This document shows positions 1-5,050 of a stretch of 5,050 nucleotides of DNA, piece after piece. Under the pieces are notes generated by a model that worked only from the letters and a program-made list of their open reading frames with translations, was not told the DNA's origin and did not search any database. How positions within the stretch are numbered: position 1 is the first letter of the stretch; every line of letters begins with the position of its first letter. The DNA is from an uncultured Clostridium sp. (lineage in GTDB: Bacteria > Bacillota > Clostridia > Clostridiales > Clostridiaceae). The stretch is taken from NCBI GenBank assembly GCA_934777095.1, contig CAKVNP010000199.1:1-5050 (forward strand), in the 5' to 3' direction. The translations under genes were made by a program, and so were the position numbers.

Positions 1-950
1 ATTGCTCCATTATTGGCTCCTCTATTTACATTACCTTGCCAATATAAAGCATTACTTATTGCATCCATTCTAAGCCCATCAAAATGATATTTATCTAGCC
101 AGTAATTTGCTGCTGATTGTAAAAGAGTTCTTACTTCACCTCTATAATAATTAAAATTATGTGAGCCCCATTCACTATAGCCTGAATCATTATCAGGATA
201 TTCATACAGCGCTGTTCCATCAAATTTTGCTAATGCATAGTCATCAACAACAAAATGTACTAAAACAAAATCTAATATTACACCTATACCTGCTTTATGA
301 CATTCATTAACTAAATACATCAGATCCTTTGCATTACCATATCTTGATGTAGGACTAAAAAAACCACTTGTCTGATATCCCCAAGATTCATCAGATGGAT
401 ACTCTGCTATCGGAAGAATTTCCAAGTGTGTATAGCCAGCTTTTAATGCATAAGGAATCAATCTGTCTGCTACCTCCCTATATGAATACCAGCCATTTTC
501 ATTATTAGGGTTTGTCTTCCAAGAACCTAAATGTACTTCATATATATTCATTGGTCTATCATAATTTTTACTTCTATTTCTAATCCAATTATCATCTTCA
601 AACCTAAAGTTATCTAAATCTACAATGACAGATGCACATTTAGGTCTAAGCTCCATGCCAAAACCATATGGATCTGCTTTATCCACAACTCTGCCATCCT
701 TTTGATGAATTCTATATTTATATAGCATACCTTCTCTTGCACCTTCAATATGCAAAGAATATACGCCTGATTTTCCTTCTTCATTCATATAATATCCATC
801 ACAACACCAGCCATTAAAATCCCCTATTACCTGTACACTCTGTGCTGATGGAGCATATACTCTAAATACTACGCCATTTCCTTCTATATGTGCACCGAAA
901 AACTCATAAGCATCAAACATTTTCCCTGTATAAAACTCTGCACTAATCAT
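1..950 (-). CDS. glgB: 1,4-alpha-glucan branching enzyme GlgB, N-terminal part (runs off left edge)
   Basis: Cytoplasmic glycogen-synthesis enzyme of family GH13: it cleaves alpha-1,4 glucan chains and re-attaches them through alpha-1,6 branches. I translated 316 codons from the ATG at 950-948; the reading frame is open to the window edge, so the C-terminal half is missing from view. Residues about 14-125 form a CBM48-type beta-sandwich (FRVYAPSAQSVQVIGDFNGW, then YKYRI and DKADPYGF). The catalytic barrel starts near MNIYEVHLGSW (134-144). GH13 region I is DFVLVHF (D227 to H232), followed by FDGTALYEYPD and WGSHNFNYYRGEV. Region II is FDGLRMDA, with the nucleophile D296 and its partner R294. 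The acid/base Glu lies outside the window. The start is supported by GGAGG six bases upstream. The residue normally Pro in region I is Leu230. The FDGT and WGS motifs separate it from other GH13 enzymes such as pullulanase. It is the first gene after a terminator, so it may lead a glg operon lying further left. Confidence 0.95.
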   Translation of the reverse strand, partial: MISAEFYTGKMFDAYEFFGAHIEGNGVVFRVYAPSAQSVQVIGDFNGWCCDGYYMNEEGKSGVYSLHIEGAREGMLYKYRIHQKDGRVVDKADPYGFGMELRPKCASVIVDLDNFRFEDDNWIRNRSKNYDRPMNIYEVHLGSWKTNPNNENGWYSYREVADRLIPYALKAGYTHLEILPIAEYPSDESWGYQTSGFFSPTSRYGNAKDLMYLVNECHKAGIGVILDFVLVHFVVDDYALAKFDGTALYEYPDNDSGYSEWGSHNFNYYRGEVRTLLQSAANYWLDKYHFDGLRMDAISNALYWQGNVNRGANNGA

Positions 951-951
951 A

Positions 952-982
952 TATAACCTCCATTTATAAACTTATAACCTCC
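952..982 (-). repeat. Tandem copy of the Shine-Dalgarno segment GGAGGTTATA before glgB
   Basis: The ten-base segment GGAGGTTATA occurs twice on the minus strand, at 982-973 and 961-952, a period of 21 nt. The copy nearest the gene is correctly spaced (6 nt) from the glgB ATG and is the working ribosome binding site. The distal copy has no well-spaced start codon. An uninterrupted run of 11 A (minus strand, 998-988) lies just upstream of the distal copy. Confidence 0.7.
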
Positions 983-1014
983 TTTTGTTTTTTTTTTTCC
1001 ATTAGTACATTTCT

Positions 1015-1032
1015 ATGATACTTAAATATCAT
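1015..1032. promoter_or_regulatory. Operator-like palindrome over the glgB -10 box
   Basis: ATGATA and TATCAT form perfect 6-bp half-sites around CTTAAA, whose inner TTAA is also self-complementary, so 16 of 18 bases are symmetric. One half-site is the proposed -10 hexamer itself. This is the geometry of a repressor operator that blocks polymerase, but the binding protein, if any, is unknown and such AT-rich dyads can arise by chance. Confidence 0.3.
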
Positions 1033-1043
1033 CTTTTAATCAA
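1015..1043 (-). promoter_or_regulatory. Candidate sigma-A promoter of glgB
   Basis: On the minus strand TTGATT (1043-1038) and TATCAT (1020-1015) are separated by exactly 17 nt, matching the -35 and -10 consensus at 4/6 and 5/6 positions. Transcription would start near 1008, giving a leader of about 58 nt that carries the A11 tract and the doubled Shine-Dalgarno. The site lies downstream of the 1091-1147 terminator, as expected for an independently transcribed glgB. It is assigned by pattern only, and AT-rich DNA gives chance matches. Confidence 0.5.
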
Positions 1044-1090
1044 TAGACTTATTTCAAATTCATGGTAATTTATAAATTCCTTCAAAAAAG

Positions 1091-1147
1091 CAATAAAAAA
1101 AAGAGACAATTATTATACAATATCAATAATTAATAATTATCTCTTTT
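1091..1147 (-). terminator. Rho-independent terminator after the small membrane protein gene
   Basis: Arms at 1099-1115 and 1131-1147 pair over 17 positions around a 15-nt loop, and on the minus strand the stem runs directly into a U-tract (CTCTTTTTTTTATTG). The only non-Watson-Crick position is G-U in the minus-strand RNA but C-A in the plus-strand RNA, which supports minus-strand function. It begins 17 nt past the stop codon of the 54-codon gene and would end both that transcript and any readthrough from the two-component operon. The stem is AU-rich but long. Confidence 0.85.
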
Positions 1148-1164
1148 GTTATTTACTTTTCTAT

Positions 1165-1329
1165 TTATTTTAGTTTTTTATATATTAAGCTGTTTTCATA
1201 AAAGAATGTAAACCATGTATAATTAATAAATAATATAAACCATAAATGGTTTCCTGTAATAAATCCTTTTAAACCAATTAATGATAGCAATCCTAAAAAT
1301 CCTATATACTTATGTTTATCATATCTCAT
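1165..1329 (-). CDS. Small hydrophobic membrane protein, 54 aa (DUF3796-like)
   Basis: The predicted protein begins MRYDKHKYIGFLGLLSLIGL, continues through FITGNHLWFILFINYTWFTFFY and ends in a lysine-containing tail (YKKLK). It has two hydrophobic stretches, about residues 9-25 and 29-44, separated by GN, so it probably forms a membrane hairpin. The KYxGFLGLL...GFxTGN..WF pattern resembles the small DUF3796 membrane proteins of Firmicutes, which have no known function; I judge this by eye. Support for a real gene: a G-rich ribosome binding site (AGGGGGAGA) with suitable spacing to ATG, an extended -10 box just upstream, and a strong terminator immediately after the stop. It lies 44 nt downstream of the response regulator gene, so it may be co-transcribed with the two-component system as well as from its own promoter. 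Function not assigned. Confidence 0.72.
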   Translation of the reverse strand: MRYDKHKYIGFLGLLSLIGLKGFITGNHLWFILFINYTWFTFFYENSLIYKKLK

Positions 1330-1361
1330 TTTTATCTCCCCCTAAAGCACCCTTTTACATA

Positions 1362-1370
1362 ATTATACCA
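1362..1370 (-). promoter_or_regulatory. Extended -10 promoter for the small membrane protein gene
   Basis: The minus strand reads TGG followed by the perfect hexamer TATAAT (1367-1362), i.e. an extended -10 element TGnTATAAT. There is no convincing -35, which extended -10 promoters can lack. The start would be near 1355, giving a leader of about 25 nt with the G-rich Shine-Dalgarno. It sits immediately after the stop codon of the response regulator gene. Confidence 0.5.
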
Positions 1371-1373
1371 TAT

Positions 1374-2066
1374 TTAAATAATTTTTCTTTTATTTATAGA
1401 ATATTTTAATTCAGGCCTTCCAATATTACCACTAGTCATCTCTACCGATATTCTATCCATACTTTCTAAATAATCCATATATTTCTTAATAGTTACATTA
1501 CTTATTTTTATTTCATAAGCTATTTCTCTTAACGTCCATACTTTTTCAGAATTATACATCAAGAAATCAACTATCTTATCTAATGTTCTTTTATTTAATC
1601 CCTTAGGAAGAATTTCTTCCTGAATTTTCTTTGAGCTATTCTCACTAAACATTTTATCAATATCACTTTGAACTAAGCCTTTATTTTTATATAATATATC
1701 ATTTTTCTTTTTAAACTTTTTATAAGCCTCTTCGAATCTATCAAACTCAAAAGGTTTTACTAAATAATCTACTACTCCATATGCAAAAGCCTTTTTTATT
1801 TCCTCAACATTATTTGCTGCCGTAACCATAATTACATCAGTTAAATATTTTTTATTTCTTATGCTTTTTAAAATATCTATGCCATTTTTTTTAGGAAGAA
1901 AAACATCCAGGATTATTAAATCTATATCTTCATTTTTTAATACTTCCAATACTTCTTCTTCATACATTACTGGTCCAAAAACCTCTGCATTTTCTATCTG
2001 CTGTACAAATCTTTTATTGATTACTGCAACCATTGGATCATCTTCAACTATTAGTACCTTTACCAT
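1374..2066 (-). CDS. CitB/DcuR-family response regulator (CitA/CitB-type two-component system)
   Basis: A 230-residue cytoplasmic DNA-binding response regulator, the usual length for the family. Residues 1-120 are a CheY-like receiver: acidic pocket E8-D9-D10, phospho-acceptor D54 (in LIILDVFLP), switch T82 (VTAA) and K104 (LVKPF). A linker leads to the family signature LPKGLNKRTLDKI (153-165). A C-terminal winged helix-turn-helix follows, with TLREIAYEIKISNVTIKKYMDYLE as the helix-turn-helix (178-201) and GRPELKY as the wing (216-222). This domain pattern identifies regulators of carboxylate transport and metabolism (CitB, DcuR, DctR, MalR) rather than OmpR or NarL types. The ATG overlaps the last codon and stop of the kinase gene (shared ATGGTAA), with AAGGAG at 2079-2074, so the two proteins are translationally coupled. 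Its targets are not shown by the sequence; the adjacent dehydrogenase and transporter genes are candidates. Confidence 0.93.
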   Translation of the reverse strand: MVKVLIVEDDPMVAVINKRFVQQIENAEVFGPVMYEEEVLEVLKNEDIDLIILDVFLPKKNGIDILKSIRNKKYLTDVIMVTAANNVEEIKKAFAYGVVDYLVKPFEFDRFEEAYKKFKKKNDILYKNKGLVQSDIDKMFSENSSKKIQEEILPKGLNKRTLDKIVDFLMYNSEKVWTLREIAYEIKISNVTIKKYMDYLESMDRISVEMTSGNIGRPELKYSINKRKII

Positions 2067-3622
2067 TTCTTTTCTCCTTTGTATATTGTAATAACAAATA
2101 TCTTTTCACCATCAAATTCTTCTATTTCAATTTCGCCATTATATAAATTAACTCTGCTTTTAACTAAATATAGACCTGTACCTCTATTTTTCCCTTTGGT
2201 AGATGCACCTTCTTCATATATTCTATCTTTTATATCCTCGCTTATTTCTATTCCATTATCTTTAACTTGTATTTCGATTTTATTTTCATCCTCATATAAT
2301 AAAACTTCAACATATTTATCACTTTTATCCATTAAGGAACATGCTTCAAAAGCATTTTCAATTAGATTTCCTAAGATGGTAACAATATCATAAGAATCAA
2401 TTATATCATGTGTTGAAAATAAAAAAGATTCTTCTGCTAAAGTAAAATCTATTTTTCTTTCCTTAGCCACAAGTTCCCTGCTTAATAACAATGCATTTAC
2501 ATAAGGGTCTTCAATAGCTTTAAATTTTCCTACACTATTATTTTGAATATGCTGTATTGATAAAATATATTTAGCTGCTTCATCATATTCTTTTAGCTGT
2601 ATAAGTCCAAAAATAACATGTAAATTATTTTTAAATTCATGAATTGTAGCTCTTAAATTTTTAATAACTTCATCAATTCCTGTTATTTCTTTTGCTAATT
2701 TATTTATTCCTTTTCTATCAACCATAGTAATGACAGCACCTAAATAATTATCATTTCGATGCATATTTTTAATTGAAACAAATACTTTCTTATTATTAAT
2801 AATAAATTCTCTCATTTCAATATCTTTATTACACTGAATATATATGTTAATTTTATTCATAATGTCATCAACATTAAAAGGATTAAACATCTCATAACAG
2901 CTATTATTAATTTCTACAACTTCTTTATTCTTATTAATTGCAATTATACCATCTCTTACCGAATCTATAATTATTTTTTTCTGATTATATAACACTGCAA
3001 TTTCATCTGGTTCCATATTTAAAATTGACTTCCTAATTTTATGGGCAAATATTTTAGAAGCAATAACTGCAAAAATCACTGCAGATACAAATAACATTAT
3101 ATACATAAATTTAACTTTTGAATTTATTATACTAATATCTTTATAATACTTTCCTACCATTACAAACCCTACTTGCTCTCCTTCGTAATAGATAGGTTCA
3201 AACCATCTGAAAGTTATACCTACTGATCCTTCCATAACAGAAAAATATCTTTTCCCACTTTCTAAGACTTCTTTTTTATCACTATTTACATATGTATGCC
3301 CAATCTGGCTTTCATCTAAATGTGAATATTTTTCGCCAGTCATGTCTCCCACTACAATTATATCTATATTGTGAAATTTATTTATAAACTTTTTTGTATA
3401 TTCCTGAATTGAAAAATCATTTTCCCTATTATATAGTTTTTTCTGGACAAATTCGCTTTCTGCTATGCTAAAGCCAGTGTATTGCAAGCTTTCATTGATA
3501 TTCTCTTCTATATCTGCTAATTTTGAAAGAATAAATATCGTGTAAGAAATTATTAAAGGTATTAGCGTTATCAATACAGCTGTCAATATTATCTTTTTTT
3601 CAAAATTTATTTTCCTATTCAT
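2060..3622 (-). CDS. CitA/DcuS-family sensor histidine kinase
   Basis: A 520-residue membrane kinase when started at the ATG 3622-3620, which has AGGAGG just upstream. An in-frame ATG 18 nt earlier (3640) has no ribosome binding site and is not preferred. Order of parts: TM helix about 9-33; extracytoplasmic PAS-like (CitA/sCache) sensor about 35-165; TM helix about 172-193; cytoplasmic PAS about 208-304 (IIDSVRDGIIAINKNKEVVEI); phospho-acceptor helix RATIHEFKNNLHVIFGL with H328; HATPase_c domain with N-box NLIENAFEA (419-427), G1 DNGIEI from D455, and G2 RGTGLYLVK (480-488). The sensor keeps the CitA-type pattern KYSHLDESQIG, GSVGITFRWFEPI and VGFVMVGKYY, including His and Arg positions that contact carboxylates in CitA and DcuS, so the ligand is probably a small di-, tri- or hydroxycarboxylate. 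The G1 box lacks its second glycine. The gene overlaps the response regulator gene by 7 nt. Confidence 0.93.
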   Translation of the reverse strand: MNRKINFEKKIILTAVLITLIPLIISYTIFILSKLADIEENINESLQYTGFSIAESEFVQKKLYNRENDFSIQEYTKKFINKFHNIDIIVVGDMTGEKYSHLDESQIGHTYVNSDKKEVLESGKRYFSVMEGSVGITFRWFEPIYYEGEQVGFVMVGKYYKDISIINSKVKFMYIMLFVSAVIFAVIASKIFAHKIRKSILNMEPDEIAVLYNQKKIIIDSVRDGIIAINKNKEVVEINNSCYEMFNPFNVDDIMNKINIYIQCNKDIEMREFIINNKKVFVSIKNMHRNDNYLGAVITMVDRKGINKLAKEITGIDEVIKNLRATIHEFKNNLHVIFGLIQLKEYDEAAKYILSIQHIQNNSVGKFKAIEDPYVNALLLSRELVAKERKIDFTLAEESFLFSTHDIIDSYDIVTILGNLIENAFEACSLMDKSDKYVEVLLYEDENKIEIQVKDNGIEISEDIKDRIYEEGASTKGKNRGTGLYLVKSRVNLYNGEIEIEEFDGEKIFVITIYKGEKKW

Positions 3623-3626
3623 AATC

Positions 3627-3632
3627 CCTCCT
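3627..3632 (-). promoter_or_regulatory. Ribosome binding site fixing the kinase start
   Basis: AGGAGG on the minus strand, 4 nt before the ATG at 3622. It lies downstream of the alternative in-frame ATG at 3640, so it can serve only the shorter start, which gives a protein beginning MNRKINFEKK. Confidence 0.75.
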
Positions 3633-3640
3633 AAATGCAT

Positions 3641-3686
3641 AATAAAAAGAGTATAAACTTAAGAAAAAGCTCCTAAGTTTATACTC
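3641..3686 (-). terminator. Rho-independent terminator after the 2-hydroxyacid dehydrogenase gene
   Basis: Perfect 13-bp stem: GAGTATAAACTTA at 3649-3661 and its complement at 3674-3686, with a 12-nt loop. On the minus strand it is followed by a U-tract (CTCTTTTTATT). It begins about 12 nt past the dehydrogenase stop codon and separates that gene from the kinase gene. The distal arm carries TATACT (minus 3655-3650), which could serve as the -10 box of a kinase promoter with a start near 3643; no good -35 is visible. Confidence 0.85.
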
Positions 3687-3698
3687 CCTAATTATTGC

Positions 3699-4697
3699 CT
3701 AAGCTATACTATTTTTACAAGTTCCTTCATTTAAGTAATCTCTTAAGTTTTCATAAGAGTATTCAATCATATTTGTTAAAGCTTCATCAGTATATGAACC
3801 TATATGTGGAGTTATTAGAACTCTTGGATAAAGAGAAACTAATTTTTCTTTTACCTCATCTTCTAAGGCTTGTCCAGATAAATCCTTAAAGAATACATCA
3901 TATTCATTTTCTAATGTATCTGCACCAAATCCACCTAATTTTCCATTTTCTATAGCTCTTATAATTGCTTCTGCATCGTGTAATTCACCTCTTGCAGTAT
4001 TTACAAGTATTGCATCATCTTTCATTTTAGCAATGAATTCATCATTTATCATACGGTCATTTACACCTGGGATAAATGGCATATGTACTGAAATAACATC
4101 AGCTTGTGCTAATACTTCATCCAATTCCATAAATTCAACTATTTCTTTTGCTGCATCACTTTGGAATACATCGTAAGCTATAACTCTAGCACCTAATCCT
4201 TTAAATAATTGTGCAGTAGTTAAACCGATTCTACCAGCTCCAAGTATTGCAACTGTACAGTTTCTTATTTCTTTACTAAACATAAATGCATCTATTGTAA
4301 AGTTCTTTTCTCTTGTTTTGTTTACTGTATAAGCTGTATGTCTTAATAACATCATAGCTAATGTTACAGCTAATTCACTAATCGCATTTGGTGAGTATCC
4401 AGGTACTCTTGCAGCTTGTAATCCTAAGTCTTTTACTGCTTCTAAATCAACGTGGTTTATACCAACAGTTCTTGTTAATACATATTGTAAGCCATTAGCT
4501 TTTAATAATTCTAAGTTTTGTCTATCAGCCATACATCCACCTCTTACCATGATAGCTTCTGCTCCAATAGCCTCTTTAACATTTTCGTGGTTTAATCCAC
4601 CTAAAACTAATTTAATATCATATCCAAATTTCTTATTTATTTCTTCAAAGAAAGGTATTTCTGTTTCTCTAACACCATAACAAACTAATTTAACCAT
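3699..4697 (-). CDS. D-2-hydroxyacid dehydrogenase, D-lactate dehydrogenase class (NAD-dependent)
   Basis: A 332-residue cytoplasmic enzyme, the usual length for the family, which reversibly reduces a 2-keto acid to the (R)-2-hydroxy acid with NADH. The catalytic domain is formed by residues 1-100 plus the C-terminus. VPGYSPNAISELAV (98-111) leads into the Rossmann domain with GAGRIG (153-158) and the NAD-ribose-binding D176 (IAYD). The catalytic triad is R236 (NTARG), E265 (ADTLENE) and H298 (TPHIG). The N-terminus (VKLVCYGVRETEIPFF) and C-terminus (NLRDYLNEGTCKN) place it with fermentative D-lactate, 2-hydroxyisocaproate and phenyllactate dehydrogenases rather than with SerA or glyoxylate reductases. 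The position of Tyr52 in lactobacillar D-LDH is Arg52 here, so pyruvate may not be the main substrate. AAGGAG lies 9 nt before the ATG. It follows an AEC transporter gene and precedes the CitA-like system, suggesting joint handling of a hydroxy acid. Confidence 0.9.
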   Translation of the reverse strand: MVKLVCYGVRETEIPFFEEINKKFGYDIKLVLGGLNHENVKEAIGAEAIMVRGGCMADRQNLELLKANGLQYVLTRTVGINHVDLEAVKDLGLQAARVPGYSPNAISELAVTLAMMLLRHTAYTVNKTREKNFTIDAFMFSKEIRNCTVAILGAGRIGLTTAQLFKGLGARVIAYDVFQSDAAKEIVEFMELDEVLAQADVISVHMPFIPGVNDRMINDEFIAKMKDDAILVNTARGELHDAEAIIRAIENGKLGGFGADTLENEYDVFFKDLSGQALEDEVKEKLVSLYPRVLITPHIGSYTDEALTNMIEYSYENLRDYLNEGTCKNSIA

Positions 4698-4720
4698 CGT
4701 ATATTTCTCCTTTATTTTCC

Positions 4721-4741
4721 ATCTATTATTAAAATCTATTA
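4721..4741. repeat. Short direct repeat upstream of the dehydrogenase gene
   Basis: ATCTATTA occurs at 4721-4728 and 4734-4741, a spacing of 13 nt, between the dehydrogenase ribosome binding site and the upstream hairpin. CitB-type regulators tend to bind AT-rich sites, so it could be a binding site. The repeat is short and low in complexity, and chance is a real alternative. No clear -35/-10 pair for the dehydrogenase gene is visible in 4698-4789. Confidence 0.3.
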
Positions 4742-4776
4742 AAAGAATAATACCTTAATACTAAGATATTATTCTT
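4737..4776 (-). terminator. Hairpin after the AEC transporter gene, weak terminator or attenuator
   Basis: Arms at 4743-4757 and 4762-4776 pair over 15 positions around a 4-nt loop. The single mismatch is a G-U wobble in the minus-strand RNA. The following U-tract is short (CTTTTAATAG), so termination may be incomplete and part of the transporter transcript may continue into the dehydrogenase gene 46 nt further on. Confidence 0.65.
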
Positions 4777-4789
4777 CTAATTATATTAT

Positions 4790-5050
4790 TTAAGCAAATA
4801 ATCCAATATTCTTAATTATTTCTAATATAACTATCCAGATTGGTGCTGCAACTACTGCAACTACTGTAGATAGTAATGAACAGTTTGAAGTAAATAATGC
4901 TTCTCTGTCATAACTGATAGCATATGCTGCTGCAACTGTTGCTGTTGGAGCTGCCATCATGATTACTGTTGTAGCCATACCTTCAAATGATATTGGCATT
5001 ATTCCTAATTTATTAACAACTACTAATAATACTAAGTTAATAACTGGTAC
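4790..5050 (-). CDS. AEC-family (auxin efflux carrier/malate permease type) transporter, C-terminal part
   Basis: The frame is open from the right window edge to a stop at 4790, giving the last 86 residues; the beginning lies outside the window. The Met at 4999 is internal, not the start, because the frame continues upstream as VPVINLVLLVVVNKLGIMPI. Three hydrophobic segments are seen: around that stretch, around TTVIMMAAPTATVAAAYAISYD, and around STVVAVVAAPIWIVILEII. The pattern AAPTAT..AYAISYD.E..FTSNCSLLSTVVAVVAAPIWI is typical of the end of AEC/PF03547 carriers, where the P-T-A motif and the S-T...P-W-I helix are conserved. Bacterial members include malate and lactate permeases. The substrate here is unknown; placement before a 2-hydroxyacid dehydrogenase and a CitA-like system favours a hydroxy- or keto-carboxylate. 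Good confidence in family, low in substrate. Confidence 0.85.
   Translation of the reverse strand, partial: VPVINLVLLVVVNKLGIMPISFEGMATTVIMMAAPTATVAAAYAISYDREALFTSNCSLLSTVVAVVAAPIWIVILEIIKNIGLFA

Noticed and set aside
943..963. Mini-ORF MEVIYD overlapping the glgB start, behind the distal Shine-Dalgarno
   Set aside because: Spacing from GGAGG to its ATG is 14 nt, too long for efficient initiation, and the ATG is part of the sequence leading into the glgB ribosome binding site. Probably incidental.
951..1164. Riboswitch or structured leader upstream of glgB
   Set aside because: The proposed leader is only about 58 nt, mostly an A-run and ribosome binding sites. I see no conserved riboswitch core or additional stem apart from the upstream terminator.
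1237..1252. 16-bp palindrome AAACCAT-AA-ATGGTTT
   Set aside because: It lies inside the small membrane protein gene, where TGGTTT simply encodes Trp-Phe, which occurs twice in this protein. No promoter or other regulatory context is nearby.
1861..2393. Two plus-strand open frames (1861-2091 and 2079-2393)
   Set aside because: They lie antisense to the response regulator and kinase genes, have Ser/Thr/Ile-rich composition typical of reversed coding sequence, match no family and lack ribosome binding sites.
3695..3889. Plus-strand open frame of 64 codons
   Set aside because: It is antisense to the 3' end of the dehydrogenase gene, whose catalytic motifs prove the minus-strand frame.
4790..4999. 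Complete 69-aa small protein starting at the ATG at 4999
   Set aside because: The frame remains open to the window edge with transporter-like sequence, so this Met is internal to the truncated AEC transporter.

Overview
The window is AT-rich, with Shine-Dalgarno motifs close to AGGAGG, U-tailed hairpin terminators and codon choice dominated by A/T-ending codons. Together with the protein families present, this points to a low-GC Firmicute, most likely a Clostridium (sensu stricto) or a close relative. All supported genes lie on the minus strand, so in transcription order the window reads from the right edge to the left.

Right part (about 3640-5050): the 3' end of an AEC-family (auxin efflux carrier/malate permease type) transporter is followed by a hairpin with a short U-tract. 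Next comes a complete D-isomer-specific 2-hydroxyacid dehydrogenase of the D-lactate dehydrogenase class, closed by a perfect 13-bp terminator stem. Middle part (1374-3622): a two-component system of the CitA/CitB (DcuS/DcuR) type, whose kinase and response regulator genes overlap by 7 nt. Just downstream is a 54-codon gene for a small hydrophobic protein with its own extended -10 element (1165-1370), ended by a strong terminator at 1091-1147. Left part (1-950): the N-terminal 316 residues of glycogen branching enzyme GlgB, running off the left edge, with its own candidate sigma-A promoter.

A working model (inference): the CitA-like kinase senses an extracellular small carboxylate and, through its CitB-like partner, controls carboxylate transport and conversion. 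The neighbouring AEC transporter and 2-hydroxyacid dehydrogenase are the obvious candidate targets. GlgB belongs to a separate glycogen-synthesis unit and is insulated by the terminator and its own promoter. I found no CRISPR array, tRNA, rRNA, insertion sequence, phage or defence gene. I see no clearly undescribed system; the points of interest are regulatory details, a few unusual residues and the small membrane protein.
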